Source: Marinomonas alcarazii | GTDB taxonomy: Bacteria > Pseudomonadota > Gammaproteobacteria > Pseudomonadales > Marinomonadaceae | Direction of reading: 5' to 3' | NCBI RefSeq assembly: GCF_003208215.1 | Contig: NZ_QKLW01000005.1 | Location: 186,001-250,000 of the forward strand | DNA: 64,000 nt | Shown: positions 8,999 through 18,791 of the stretch, piece by piece | How the letters are laid out: the number at the start of each line of letters is the position of its first letter | Numbering within the stretch: position 1 is the first letter of the stretch | Translations under genes and position numbers: made by a program | Notes under the pieces: generated by a model | Databases searched by the model: none | Seen by the model: only the letters and a program-made list of their open reading frames with translations | What the model was told of the DNA's origin: nothing

Positions 8999-10267
8999 AT
9001 GCTAGGTTTTGGAATTCTTCTTGTTCTTTTGTTTATTGGCAGCCCTATTGCGTTCGCCATTTTATTAGGCGTCGTAAGTCATATTTACACACTACCTTTT
9101 AATGTCAGTCTCGTCGCTCAACGCATTTTTAGCGGGCTAGATTCTTTCTCTATTTTAGCGATTCCGCTTTTTGTTCTGGCCGGCGAGCTAATGAATGAAA
9201 GTGGCATCACTGGCCGAATAATCAACTTTGCTAATGCATTAGTTGGTCACATGAAAGCGGGGCTTGCTCACGTAAATATCTGGGCGTCGGTCATTTTTGC
9301 AGGATTATCAGGTTCAGCCGTGGCAGATACATCAGCACTTGGACGTGTGTTTATCCCGACAATGGAAAAAGAAGGTTATCCGCGTGCTTTTGCTGCAGCA
9401 TTAACAGCCGCATCGTCCGTTATTGGGCCGATGATTCCACCAAGCATTCCGGTCATCATTTACGCACTTATCACCACCGGCGTCTCTGTTCCTGCTCTCT
9501 TCCTTGCAGGCGTGGCACCAGGCCTGCTACTTGCAGTCGGCTTATCTGTGTATGTTTACGTTTTTGCAGGTCACTACGCACCACTAAAAGCAAAACTGTC
9601 TATGAAAGAGCGCTGGAAGGCCTTTGTTGAGGCTTGGATTCCGCTATTCATGCCAATTTTCATTGTGGGCTCAATCCTTACCGGTATTGTGACACCAACA
9701 GAAGCCGCTGCCTTTGCTGCTGCTTATGCTTTATTGGCAGGTATATTCATCCTGAAAAGCCTGAAAATATCGAGTTTGCCACGCATTTTCATTCGAGCAA
9801 TGCGTGACTCGTCTGTGATTCTGATTGTGATAGGTGTGGTCGCAGCTGCGAACTGGTTATTAACCTTCTCAAGAGTACCGCAAACGGTCAGCCAAATGGT
9901 GTTGGAACAAGTCTCTAGTCCTTGGATGTTCTTGATCCTAGTAAACGTCATTTTGTTGGTCGTTGGTCTGTTCCTTGAAGGGATAGCAGCAATGCTAATA
10001 TTGCTACCGATTCTGCACCCTATTGCAATGAGCCTTGGTATTGATCCAGTCCACTTTGGTATTGTGGTAATTTTCAACCTGATGATAGGACTTGTCACAC
10101 CGCCGATGGGAATTTGTCTATTCGTTTCTAACTCGATAGCAAATGTAGGGATAGCTGCTATTTCGAGACAGATCATGCCACTTTTCTTAGTAGAACTGGC
10201 CGTCTTGATCTTAATAACCTTTGTGCCAAGCACGGTAACATTTTTACCAACGCTATTTGGTTACTGA
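8999..10267 (+). CDS. dctM: TRAP transporter large permease subunit, DctM family
   Basis: The large permease of the TRAP system (422 residues, about 12 hydrophobic segments) carries sodium-coupled substrate movement through the inner membrane. Typical landmarks are 'LDSFSILAIPLFVLAGELMNESGIT', 'GLSGSAVADTSALG' and 'MIPPSIPVIIYALIT'. It follows dctQ after two bases, with AAAGGA before the ATG. A terminator follows the gene and closes the operon. Confidence 0.95.
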   Translation: MLGFGILLVLLFIGSPIAFAILLGVVSHIYTLPFNVSLVAQRIFSGLDSFSILAIPLFVLAGELMNESGITGRIINFANALVGHMKAGLAHVNIWASVIFAGLSGSAVADTSALGRVFIPTMEKEGYPRAFAAALTAASSVIGPMIPPSIPVIIYALITTGVSVPALFLAGVAPGLLLAVGLSVYVYVFAGHYAPLKAKLSMKERWKAFVEAWIPLFMPIFIVGSILTGIVTPTEAAAFAAAYALLAGIFILKSLKISSLPRIFIRAMRDSSVILIVIGVVAAANWLLTFSRVPQTVSQMVLEQVSSPWMFLILVNVILLVVGLFLEGIAAMLILLPILHPIAMSLGIDPVHFGIVVIFNLMIGLVTPPMGICLFVSNSIANVGIAAISRQIMPLFLVELAVLILITFVPSTVTFLPTLFGY

Positions 10268-10300
10268 CGATGAAGTAATTCGCTATAAATTTTAGAGATA

Positions 10301-10328
10301 AAAAACGACGCGATGCGTCGTTTTTTTT
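10301..10328 (+). terminator. rho-independent terminator of the TRAP operon
   Basis: AAAAACGACGC (10301-10311) pairs with GCGTCGTTTTT (10315-10325), loop GAT, followed by more T residues. Confidence 0.88.
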
Positions 10329-10371
10329 GACTAACTGTTTTTAACCTAACTAAAAAGATTTAATAAAAAAC

Positions 10372-10851
10372 TTATAACTGAGATAAAACGTATTCTGCAG
10401 AGCTAACTTTGTATTCACCCGGCTCATCCAACCATAACTGCTGAATGATGCCATTCGAGACTAACATGGCATAACGGCGACTGCGAATCCCCATTTTTGC
10501 TGCTGAAATATCAAGCTCCAAGCCCATTGAGCAAGTAAACTCAGCCAAGCCATCCGCTGCCATAACAAGTTTTTCAGCGTTATTGGCTTTATCCCATGCG
10601 TTCATAACAAAAACATCGTTAACGGAAAGGCAGACTATTTCGTCAATGCCTTTCTCTTTTAAAGCGTCATAATGCACAACATAACCCGGTAAATGGCTAG
10701 CGCTGCACGTTGGGGTAAACGCACCAGGAACGGCAAACATCAATACCGTCTTTCCTGAAAAAAACTCGGTGACATCAATTGTTTCAGGCCCTTCTTCCCC
10801 CATCACCTGAAACGCACCATGTGGCAACATATCACCAACAAGAATTGACAT
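10372..10851 (-). CDS. peroxiredoxin, Prx5 family
   Basis: This 159-residue thiol peroxidase reduces hydrogen peroxide and organic peroxides. The peroxidatic cysteine lies in 'GAFTPTCSASHLPGY', the classical Prx5-type P-T-C-S motif near residue 49. No fused glutaredoxin domain is present, unlike the longer hybrid Prx5-Grx proteins. A second Cys in 'EFTCSMGLELD' could be the resolving residue, although many Prx5 enzymes use external glutathione/glutaredoxin. It is a single-gene unit converging on dctM. Confidence 0.9.
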   Translation of the reverse strand: MSILVGDMLPHGAFQVMGEEGPETIDVTEFFSGKTVLMFAVPGAFTPTCSASHLPGYVVHYDALKEKGIDEIVCLSVNDVFVMNAWDKANNAEKLVMAADGLAEFTCSMGLELDISAAKMGIRSRRYAMLVSNGIIQQLWLDEPGEYKVSSAEYVLSQL

Positions 10852-10913
10852 AGACCGTATCTCCTGAGAATTAAGTTGCTCTCATATTAACGCAACACGT
10901 CTTAAAAAAACCA

Positions 10914-12890
10914 TCAAACAATCTTAAATTGACTCAACAACTGTTTTTGATGAGAAGCCAGTTTTGATAATCCCTGACTGTCTTGCTCAGTTTGATCCGC
11001 TCCTAAGGTTGCTTCTTCAGACATCTCTGAGATTTCCAACACATTCTGTTTTATTTCTTGCGCTACAGCCGATTGCTCTTCAGCCGCTGTCGCAATTTGC
11101 GTACTCAAATCACGAATCTCAGCCATGCTGCCTTGCAATTCAATCAGCGATGCCCCTACCGCTCGAGCTTCTTCAACACTAGAAGTAGCGCTTTGACGGC
11201 TCTCTTCCATACTGCCAACAGTTCTGGTTACGCCATGTTGTAATTGTGCAATAACCGTCTGAATTTCTTCCGTAGAGCTGTGCGTTCGAGTCGCCAAAGT
11301 CCGAACTTCATCAGCAACAACCGCAAAACCTCGACCTTGCTCGCCAGCACGAGCCGCTTCAATAGCCGCGTTCAATGCCAACAAGTTCGTCTGCTCTGCG
11401 ATGCCTTGAATCACCTCTAAAATACGATCAATGCTTTTCGAGTGTTCATCAAGCTCATTCACTACGGTTGTGGAGGCTTCAATTTGTTTGAGAAGGTGTT
11501 CGATTTTATGAATATTAGTATCCATTTGCTCACGGTTTTGACTGGCTCTTTCATCAACCGATTGAATCTGACGTAAAATCACTTCCGAGCTTTGTGCGAC
11601 TTGGTCCACCGTAGACACCATCTCGGACATAGAGGAAGCCACTTCCGTCGTTCTTTCATTTTGCGCACTCATCAAACGCTTAGAGTCACTCGCCAACCGA
11701 ACATTGCTGCCAGCAGATTCCGCTACTTCATTCGATGCTTGGTCAATTTCAGACATCACCGTCTGCAGTTTCGCCACCAGCCCGTTCACCCAATTAGATA
11801 ATTCACCAAACTCATCTTTGGTTTTTACTCTACTGCGCTGGGTAAAATCGCCATCGGCAATCTTTCCAAGTACCGACATCACTTCTTTTAGTGGCAGACG
11901 AATACTACGGCTTACCCACATCGCTACCAGTACAGCAATAATTACAGAAATAACGAGCACGGCCTGAATAATCAAAGTAGACAAAGACGCAGCATCATTT
12001 GCTTCCTGTTTTGCGGTCTCTCCGATAGAAGAAGCTTCAGCAAGTAACTCTTGTACAGAGGCATTCACCACATCCATTCTGTCTGATAATTGCTTAGCAA
12101 GCACTTCAGACTCTTGGACTAAGCTGGCATTTTTGTAAAACTTAGCGATTACCCCATCATCAGAGATAACGCCCGTCTCAATCTCGCTTACCAACTCATT
12201 AATATTGTCATCTTTTAGGTACGGTTGCTTATCTTTCAGGCTGGAAATAATCGACGCCATTGAATCTCGAAGCCCTTGCATTCTCTCTAAGCTGCGCAGA
12301 TCAAAATAGTCATTTACAGTCACCTGTAGGCTTTCCACTTGGCTATGCATATAAGAAGCGGCAAATTGAATTTCAGGAGTATCCCCATCCGATACCAACA
12401 GCTCTAAGTCCTCTGCTGCAAATAAGATAGAGTCCTTTAGATCGAGTTTCTCATTTGGAATCACAGCCTGTAGCTGCAACATTGTTTTATGATTAGAGAA
12501 AGCGATATCGGTCAAACTGAAAAAATCCGTTACCTCTGTATTGATTTTTTCCAAGACGCTGCGCATAGCAGGCAAATCTTGCAACTGAGTAGCAAGTTGC
12601 TCTGAAACATCATTAAAGCTTTGTTTATAATTCAAAAAACGTTCTGATAAGCTCTCTAATGAATCTGGTGATTTACTCAATAAGTACTGTAATACCGCCG
12701 CATTAGATAAATTTAAATCGTCTTTTAAAGCATTACTGGTCGATGAGATAGACGCAACATTACCTGTCACGACATTCAGCCTGTCTTCAATCTTATTGAT
12801 CCCAAAAAAACCCGATGCGGCGATCATCAATAAGAGCAATAACAAAATACCAAAGCCAAACAGAATCCTTTGGATTACGGATAACGACAT
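10914..12890 (-). CDS. transmembrane methyl-accepting chemotaxis protein with HAMP domain
   Basis: The 658-residue chemoreceptor has a first membrane helix at about residues 8-30, a long helical periplasmic sensor of roughly 270 residues, a second membrane helix at about 306-327, then HAMP and a signalling domain. The signalling tip reads [18 protein letters not shown]. The helical sensor resembles four-helix-bundle or HBM-type sensors rather than Cache, but its ligand is unknown. No C-terminal CheR-docking pentapeptide is seen. It is a stand-alone gene. Confidence 0.9.
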   Translation of the reverse strand: MSLSVIQRILFGFGILLLLLLMIAASGFFGINKIEDRLNVVTGNVASISSTSNALKDDLNLSNAAVLQYLLSKSPDSLESLSERFLNYKQSFNDVSEQLATQLQDLPAMRSVLEKINTEVTDFFSLTDIAFSNHKTMLQLQAVIPNEKLDLKDSILFAAEDLELLVSDGDTPEIQFAASYMHSQVESLQVTVNDYFDLRSLERMQGLRDSMASIISSLKDKQPYLKDDNINELVSEIETGVISDDGVIAKFYKNASLVQESEVLAKQLSDRMDVVNASVQELLAEASSIGETAKQEANDAASLSTLIIQAVLVISVIIAVLVAMWVSRSIRLPLKEVMSVLGKIADGDFTQRSRVKTKDEFGELSNWVNGLVAKLQTVMSEIDQASNEVAESAGSNVRLASDSKRLMSAQNERTTEVASSMSEMVSTVDQVAQSSEVILRQIQSVDERASQNREQMDTNIHKIEHLLKQIEASTTVVNELDEHSKSIDRILEVIQGIAEQTNLLALNAAIEAARAGEQGRGFAVVADEVRTLATRTHSSTEEIQTVIAQLQHGVTRTVGSMEESRQSATSSVEEARAVGASLIELQGSMAEIRDLSTQIATAAEEQSAVAQEIKQNVLEISEMSEEATLGADQTEQDSQGLSKLASHQKQLLSQFKIV

Positions 12891-13144
12891 AAATCGACCT
12901 CTAAATAAAAGCTAATGTATTTCTTGCCTGCGCGCACGTAAGAGCACATACAAAACAATCAAAATTGACCAATCATACAGGAAAAAGATAACAATTTACT
13001 TACAATTAGTAACACCATGAAATCTTAAAACTGACTTAATGCAAATAAACTTACTTAACGAGTGATCCGCTCCTCCATTGATTTCTTTCAATCCGCCAAT
13101 CTGGTAAATTTACTGCCTCTCATTTTGAATTCGACCTGCGCTTT

Positions 13145-14557
13145 ATGGATTGCCCCTTATACGAAAAAATTGCTAACCAGATTGAACAACAAGTTCATGA
13201 AGGTATTTTCTTACCTGGAGCAAAAATCCCATCGGTTCGTAAATCCAGCAAACAAATGGAAGTCAGTGTCGCTACGGTTCTACAGGCTTATAGCTTGTTA
13301 GAAGATCGCGGTGTCATCAAAGCTCGCCCTCAAAAAGGCTACTTTGTTCAAGAGAACCAATTACAACAAAAAGAACCTGCAAAAATCACACCGACCCAGA
13401 ACGACGCGAGCATTCACACGTTATTGCGCCGTTTGCTTCACGCGTCACAAAATGACGACATCATTCAATTCGGTGCTGCGATTCCGAAAAGCCAGTTCTT
13501 GCCCATCCGACAGTTGCAACGTTCAGTTGGTCGCTTAATGCGCTTAGAGCCAGAAATATGTGCAGCCTATGAATTCACTCCAGGCTCTCTGAACTTACGC
13601 CGTCAAATCGCGATAAGAATGCTAGACAGCGGTTGCCAGTTACAACCAGACGACATCACCATCACCCTTGGCTGTCAAAATGCCTTAATGCTGTCATTGC
13701 AGGCTGTCGCCAAAGCAGGCGACACGATCGCCATCGAAAGTCCCGCTTATCATGGCGTACTCCAAGCCATTGAAGTGTTAAATTTAAAAGCCGTTGAGAT
13801 CCCTTGCCATGCTGAAACAGGGATAGACTTAGACGTATTAGAGAATGCGGCCAAAGAATGGGATATCAAAGCCTGTATTGTTACACCCAATAACCAGAAT
13901 CCGATTGGCGCAACACTGAGCCATCAAGCAAGACAACGCCTAATTCAACAATCTGTACAGTTTGGCTTTACACTCATTGAAGACGACGTGTACGGAGAAT
14001 TGAGTTACAAAGACAAACGTGAACGCGCATTGAAAGCAGACGACATCAATAACACGGTTATTTACTGCAGTTCATTTTCCAAAAGTATTGCTCCAGGATT
14101 CCGCATTGGTTGGATCGTTGGCGGTCAATTCCAAGCTAAGATAGAACATTATGCCTACGTGCAATCTCTTGCGATTCCAACACTGACTCAAACCGCCATC
14201 GCCAACTTTCTCGAAAATGGCGCATACGACCGTCATTTGCGTAAAACCAGACAAACCTACCAAGATAACCTGCTTCGTTGCCAAGCGATCATTCGCGAGC
14301 ACTTCCCAGTAGGCACAACCTCTTCACACCCTAAAGGTGGGTTCCTACTATGGGTGACGCTCCCAAGCTCAGTAAACGCCATGACGCTACACGTCCAAGC
14401 GCTAGAAAAAAACATAGGTCTATTACCCGGCTTAGCCTTCAGTTTAACCGCCCAATTTGACCATCATTTCAGACTAAATTACGCACTCACTTGGGACAAT
14501 AAAACCGACTCCGCACTAAAAGAATTAGGCAAACTTTGCCAACAGCAGTTAAGCTAA
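13145..14557 (+). CDS. MocR-type transcriptional regulator (GntR helix-turn-helix fused to aminotransferase domain)
   Basis: The 470-residue protein has an N-terminal winged helix of the GntR family (about residues 1-75: 'GAKIPSVRKSSKQMEVS') joined to a fold-type I aminotransferase domain. The PLP-binding lysine is in 'CSSFSKSIAPGFRIGW', and 'TPNNQNPIGATLS' contains the conserved Asn-Pro. MocR proteins bind PLP and regulate genes for PLP, GABA, taurine or similar metabolism. No obvious target is adjacent, so the role is open. Downstream is a PilZ gene with no clear link. Confidence 0.88.
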   Translation: MDCPLYEKIANQIEQQVHEGIFLPGAKIPSVRKSSKQMEVSVATVLQAYSLLEDRGVIKARPQKGYFVQENQLQQKEPAKITPTQNDASIHTLLRRLLHASQNDDIIQFGAAIPKSQFLPIRQLQRSVGRLMRLEPEICAAYEFTPGSLNLRRQIAIRMLDSGCQLQPDDITITLGCQNALMLSLQAVAKAGDTIAIESPAYHGVLQAIEVLNLKAVEIPCHAETGIDLDVLENAAKEWDIKACIVTPNNQNPIGATLSHQARQRLIQQSVQFGFTLIEDDVYGELSYKDKRERALKADDINNTVIYCSSFSKSIAPGFRIGWIVGGQFQAKIEHYAYVQSLAIPTLTQTAIANFLENGAYDRHLRKTRQTYQDNLLRCQAIIREHFPVGTTSSHPKGGFLLWVTLPSSVNAMTLHVQALEKNIGLLPGLAFSLTAQFDHHFRLNYALTWDNKTDSALKELGKLCQQQLS

Positions 14558-14769
14558 ACGTTACGAGTTATAAAAACAGGGCAATCCCGTACGCTGGGGG
14601 CAATACAGAGCAATCACTTATATAAGTAAAAGTTATGATTTTGCCTCAACACATCTTAAAATTCGTCTGTACAGGCAGAGCAAAAAGCGTACAATTCCCA
14701 TTCTTTTTTAAACACTCTGCCACATTGGCCGATAACATAAATATCTGAAATAGTAGCTGGCTTGTTGCG

Positions 14770-15180
14770 ATGGAATTTGTTGCACATCCGAAAGATCTTC
14801 CTTTAGAAATTACACTAATAGAAGATCAACCCTTCCCTCCCATTAGTGAAGAAAGAGTTGGGTTTGTCGGTATCACATATGTTGCCCTTCGTCCGTTTGA
14901 TAATGGACGATCAGTAAGAATTACATTGGAAGAAATTGACCCAAATTTTTGCGTGTCTGGCCGTGTAGTTTGGTGCAACAAAAAAGATGACGGTTACCAC
15001 ATCGCCATCGAGTTTCCGACCAAAGAAGAATGTTACTGTGTTCGCATGATAGAGCAGCTTTCCCAGATAGAGCATTATCGACGCCAAGAAAAAATCCAAG
15101 GTCGACGACTAAACTACAATGAAGCCGCCGCCGAATGGATACAGAAATTCGCCGCAAGTTTCCCTGCGTTTGTTATTTAA
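14770..15180 (+). CDS. PilZ-domain protein
   Basis: A 136-residue protein with a PilZ-like beta-barrel region: 'SVRITLEEIDPNFCVSGRVVWCNKKDDGYHIAIEF'-type strands at about residues 45-85. The C-terminal part (about 95-136) is helical. PilZ domains usually bind cyclic di-GMP through an RxxxR motif and a D/NxSxxG motif. These are not clearly intact here, so it may be a non-binding relative or an adaptor. It lies 37 bases before the DUF501 gene on the same strand and may be co-transcribed. Confidence 0.65.
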   Translation: MEFVAHPKDLPLEITLIEDQPFPPISEERVGFVGITYVALRPFDNGRSVRITLEEIDPNFCVSGRVVWCNKKDDGYHIAIEFPTKEECYCVRMIEQLSQIEHYRRQEKIQGRRLNYNEAAAEWIQKFAASFPAFVI

Positions 15181-15216
15181 TTCTTCTACTTAGAAGACCC
15201 AACTCAGTAAGACATT

Positions 15217-15729
15217 ATGAAAACTCTTTCTCAAGGTGATATTGACATCATCACAGCACAGCTCGGACGCACCCCGAGTGGAATAAGTGCGATTGCACAC
15301 TATTCGCCTAACGGTATTCCGCAAGTATTAGAAATGGAAACCTGGGTTTTCGACCAGCCCTTCCCTACTCTGTATTGGCTTTCCAGCAAAGCCATAGACA
15401 AAGCCTTGGCAAAAATAGAAAGCCGCGGTGTTGTAAAAGAACTTGAACAGCGAATCAAGGAAGACGAAGCATTACGAGAAGCCCATCATGCTTCCCACCG
15501 CGATTACATTGCCAGACGCTGGGCCGTAATGAGCGATGAACACAAAGCCATTATTGAAGAAAAAGGCTTCAAGCCTCTGTTTGATAAACTTGGCATTGGC
15601 GGTATCGCTAATTGGGACCAAGTGCGTTGTCTACATATGCAATACGCCCATCATTTAGCGGGCAACAATGTGATTGGCCGCATCTTAGATGAAGAATACG
15701 GCATGAAGGCTATTGCTGACGCTGAGTAA
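15217..15729 (+). CDS. DUF501 family protein
   Basis: The 170-residue protein matches the DUF501 pattern: an opening 'QLGRTPSGISAIAHYSPNGIPQVLE', then 'PTLYWLSS', and near the end 'QVRCLHMQYAHHLAGNNVIG'. The paired Cys/His residues in the last motif are conserved in this family. No biochemical function is established. In actinobacteria relatives lie next to ppx/gppA and enolase. A strong terminator follows. Confidence 0.8.
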   Translation: MKTLSQGDIDIITAQLGRTPSGISAIAHYSPNGIPQVLEMETWVFDQPFPTLYWLSSKAIDKALAKIESRGVVKELEQRIKEDEALREAHHASHRDYIARRWAVMSDEHKAIIEEKGFKPLFDKLGIGGIANWDQVRCLHMQYAHHLAGNNVIGRILDEEYGMKAIADAE

Positions 15730-15749
15730 CTTGGCTAAAAATTACCAAT

Positions 15750-15788
15750 AAAAAAGGGGAACAGACAAATATCTGTTCCCCTTTTTTT
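15750..15788. terminator. bidirectional rho-independent terminator
   Basis: AAAAAGGGGAACAGA pairs with TCTGTTCCCCTTTTT across a short loop (stem from about 15751 to 15787). It lies between the convergent DUF501 gene and the small unknown gene. Confidence 0.9.
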
Positions 15789-15813
15789 AAAGGCTTAAGC
15801 TTGCAAGAAAAGG

Positions 15814-16104
15814 TTATTTTAAGCTTTTCAGAAGCGCTCTTAATTCTTCGGGCGTATTCACTTTAGGCAATACTTCGCGAATACGGTTAAACGCCGCCTG
15901 AGCAACCGCTGCACGTTGGGCATAAGTCGTTAACGCACCACCAGTCCAACCAGCCAATTTCACCATTTCATTTTTGAAATTGTTACCGTTAACCCCATGA
16001 CCACCTAGCTTCATCAAAGCATCTTCGATCTCTAAATAGCTTGGGCGCTCACCACCAAATTTCATAAAATCTTCTTGCTGTACTTCGGCAAACTGCTTTG
16101 ACAT
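15814..16104 (-). CDS. small conserved-looking protein of unknown function
   Basis: I do not recognise this 96-residue protein. It has no signal peptide or membrane helix, is mostly helical, and has a glycine-rich middle ('LMKLGGHGVNGNNFKNEMVK') and a 'GWTGGALTTYAQRAAVAQAAF' segment. Codon use is like that of its neighbours, and a terminator sits just after it, so it is probably a real gene. It lies between DUF501 and glpK with its own upstream gap, so it is probably monocistronic. Confidence 0.6.
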   Translation of the reverse strand: MSKQFAEVQQEDFMKFGGERPSYLEIEDALMKLGGHGVNGNNFKNEMVKLAGWTGGALTTYAQRAAVAQAAFNRIREVLPKVNTPEELRALLKSLK

Positions 16105-16196
16105 TCTCTCAACCCTTTATAAAAGATATCCTTGTCTTTAAAGTAGCCATAATCACTTAATCGTACAAGCCTAAGAGTGTATTAAATCGTAAAAAA

Positions 16197-17681
16197 CTAG
16201 TTACGAGTTCTCACACGATCAACGGCTTTTTGCCAACCTTGATACAATTTATCGCCCGTCCCTTTCTCCATCGTTGGCTCAAAGCGCTTGTCAGCAACCC
16301 ATAAATCACCCACTTCGTCCAAAGATTTATAAAGACCAACGTGCAAGCCCGCTAAAAACGCCGCTCCTAAAGCGGTGGTTTCTGTCACACAAGGACGCTC
16401 TACCGTGATCTCTAATAGATCACTTAAAAACTGCACCATCACATCGTTAATGACCATGCCACCATCAACACGCAACGAGCTAAACGTCGCACCGTCTTGC
16501 GCCATAGCACCGACAAGGTCTCGAGTTTGATAGCACACAGAACGCAAACCAGCACTCACTATGTCAGACACACTCGTGTCGCGTGTTAAACCTATCATGG
16601 CACCACGCGCATCAGGATCCCAATAAGGCGCTCCTAGACCAGTAAATGCCGGCACCAAATAAACAGAGTCATCGTTTAGCGCTTTTTTCGCCAAACTTTG
16701 TGTTTCTTTGGCGTCAGAAAACAATTTCAAACCGTCTCTGAGCCATTGAATGGCAGCGCCAGCCACGAAAATGCTGCCTTCTAGGGCATAAGTCACTTTT
16801 CCGTTTAAACGATAACCTACCGTCGTCAGCAACTTATGCTCGGAACGAATGGCGTTGTCACCCGTGTTGAGTATCATGAAACAACCTGTTCCATAAGTAC
16901 TTTTCACCATACCTGGAGTAAAGCATGCCTGACCAACCAAAGCGGCTTGCTGATCGCCAGCAATACCATTGACTGGTATTTCAGCACCTAGCCAAGATGA
17001 ATCAATCACACCAAAATCGGCACTGCAATCCATCACTTCAGGAAACAACACATCACCAATACCAAGCAATTCAATTAGCTCATCGTCCCACTCCTGAGTG
17101 TGGATATTGAACGCCATGGTTCGAGCCGCGTTGGTGGCATCGGTTTTATGAGATTTGCCATTCGTTAACCGCCACAATAAAAAGCTATCAACGGTCCCAA
17201 ACGCCAATTTGCCAGCCTGCGCTTTTTCTCTAGCACCTTCAACGTTGTCTAATATCCAACGAATTTTGGTAGCAGAGAAATAAGGGTCAATCAGTAGACC
17301 GGTTTTTTCTTGTACCTTTTCGCTCAAACCTTGATCAGTCAGTGTTTGGCAAAAGGAACTTGTGCGGCGGTCTTGCCATACAATCGCATTGTAAACGGGC
17401 TTACCTGTTTCAGTGTCCCATAAGATGGTCGTTTCACGCTGATTGGTAATGCCTATTGTTGCTATCGCTTGCGCATCTATGCCTGTATCCTTGAGAACAG
17501 ACTGACACACAGCTAAAGTAGATGACCAAATGTCTTCTGGGTCATGTTCAACCCAACCGTCGTCAGGGAATATTTGCGGGAACTCTTGTTGGGACTGGCC
17601 AACTCGTGAACCTTTCTCATCAAATAAAATAGCCCTAGAACTTGTGGTGCCTTGGTCGATAGCAAGAATATAATGAGTCAT
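16197..17681 (-). CDS. glpK: glycerol kinase
   Basis: GlpK phosphorylates glycerol with ATP to give sn-glycerol 3-phosphate. The 494-residue FGGY-family protein begins '[17 protein letters not shown]' (phosphate-1 motif), contains '[10 protein letters not shown]' and 'DQQAALVGQ', and keeps the '[11 protein letters not shown]' loop. It diverges from glpR, and a putative GlpR operator sits in the gap. No glycerol facilitator gene (glpF) is present in this cluster. Confidence 0.97.
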   Translation of the reverse strand: MTHYILAIDQGTTSSRAILFDEKGSRVGQSQQEFPQIFPDDGWVEHDPEDIWSSTLAVCQSVLKDTGIDAQAIATIGITNQRETTILWDTETGKPVYNAIVWQDRRTSSFCQTLTDQGLSEKVQEKTGLLIDPYFSATKIRWILDNVEGAREKAQAGKLAFGTVDSFLLWRLTNGKSHKTDATNAARTMAFNIHTQEWDDELIELLGIGDVLFPEVMDCSADFGVIDSSWLGAEIPVNGIAGDQQAALVGQACFTPGMVKSTYGTGCFMILNTGDNAIRSEHKLLTTVGYRLNGKVTYALEGSIFVAGAAIQWLRDGLKLFSDAKETQSLAKKALNDDSVYLVPAFTGLGAPYWDPDARGAMIGLTRDTSVSDIVSAGLRSVCYQTRDLVGAMAQDGATFSSLRVDGGMVINDVMVQFLSDLLEITVERPCVTETTALGAAFLAGLHVGLYKSLDEVGDLWVADKRFEPTMEKGTGDKLYQGWQKAVDRVRTRN

Positions 17682-17743
17682 GATGAATGCTCTTAGAAGT
17701 CACAGTCGCTTGATAGTAAGCGACTTACATTGTTATTTTGTTT

Positions 17744-17763
17744 TTTGAACATAAATATTCAAA
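17744..17763. promoter_or_regulatory. putative GlpR operator between glpK and glpR
   Basis: The site reads TTTGAACATAAATATTCAAA, with perfect TTTGAA/TTCAAA outer arms. It resembles the AT-rich GlpR half-sites upstream of glpD in this window (TTCGAACAT). It would let GlpR repress glpK and its own gene. Confidence 0.55.
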
Positions 17764-17837
17764 TACGAATATCTCTATTAAAAACCAATGAGTACTCGTT
17801 TAGCAAGTAGTAACCTTTTTCAGGAGAAGAAAACAAC

Positions 17838-18608
17838 ATGGGCCAGCTATCTCGCCAAGACAAAATTGTCGCCATAGTGAAAGAAAAAGGTTATGTAACC
17901 ATTGACGAATTGGCCAGCCAATTTGCTGTTACGCCGCAAACAATTCGACGCGACATTAATGAGCTAGCCAAAGCCGGCCAAATACGCCGACATCATGGTG
18001 GCGCAAGCTATGACTCCAGCACAACAAACGTGGCTTATGCGACTCGACAAATTTTGCAACTCCCTGCAAAAGAGCAAATCGCCAAACGCATCGCTGCTGA
18101 AATCCCCAATCATGCCTCTTTGTTTATCAACATCGGTACTACGACCGAAACCGTTGCTCGAGCGCTACTCAACCATCAAGGTTTACAAGTCATCACCAAC
18201 AACCTTAACGTCGCAGCCATCCTAAGTGGCAAGGAAGATTTTACCGTCATCATCGCTGGCGGCACGGTACGCTCCAGAGATGGTGGTGTTATGGGGGAAG
18301 CAACCATCGACTTCATAAACCAATTCCGAGTCGATTTTGGCATCATTGGCATCAGCGGTATCGATCCAAACGACGGCTCTTTGCTGGATTACGATTACCA
18401 AGAAGTGCGTGTTGCGCAGAGCATCATTTCTAATTCCCGCACGGTCTTTCTTGCCGCGGATAGTGGAAAGTTCGGTAGAAATGCGGTTGTACGCCTAGGC
18501 AATATCACACAAGTCGATAGACTTTTTACGGATGAACAACCACCAAAAGCCATTTTGAAACTCATCAAAGAACACAAAATACGCCTAGAAATATGCTCGC
18601 CCAAGTAA
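17838..18608 (+). CDS. glpR: glycerol-3-phosphate regulon repressor, DeoR family
   Basis: The 256-residue DeoR-family repressor has an N-terminal helix-turn-helix (about 6-57: '[24 protein letters not shown]'). Its sugar-phosphate-binding domain carries '[14 protein letters not shown]' and '[11 protein letters not shown]' motifs. Glycerol 3-phosphate binding would release operators at glpK and glpD. AGGAG precedes the ATG by about nine bases. The position between divergent glpK and downstream glpD strongly supports the name. Confidence 0.93.
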   Translation: MGQLSRQDKIVAIVKEKGYVTIDELASQFAVTPQTIRRDINELAKAGQIRRHHGGASYDSSTTNVAYATRQILQLPAKEQIAKRIAAEIPNHASLFINIGTTTETVARALLNHQGLQVITNNLNVAAILSGKEDFTVIIAGGTVRSRDGGVMGEATIDFINQFRVDFGIIGISGIDPNDGSLLDYDYQEVRVAQSIISNSRTVFLAADSGKFGRNAVVRLGNITQVDRLFTDEQPPKAILKLIKEHKIRLEICSPK

Positions 18609-18743
18609 CCCCTTGGGCAACATAACACCTCATCATCCAGTCCCAGACACTCCCCTTTGCTTGCAAATTAAGCATGAATAATCATCAAAACTTCACAAAG
18701 CGTTATTGTCATAAGCCGCTTAGAGGTTTAATATCGAAACTAA

Positions 18744-18773
18744 ATGTTCATTTTCGAACATATACATTCGAAT
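18744..18773. promoter_or_regulatory. putative GlpR operators upstream of glpD
   Basis: Two overlapping inverted repeats are visible: ATGTTC(18744-18749)/GAACAT(18756-18761), and TTCGAA at 18754 with TTCGAA at 18768. They resemble tandem GlpR sites and end about 18 bases before the glpD start, where a repressor would block transcription or early elongation. Confidence 0.55.
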
Positions 18774-18791
18774 TTAATCGTGAGGCTTTAC

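Noticed and set aside
13062-13301. 79-codon ORF overlapping the MocR gene start
   Set aside because: It runs out of frame through the MocR helix-turn-helix region, which is clearly coding in the other frame.
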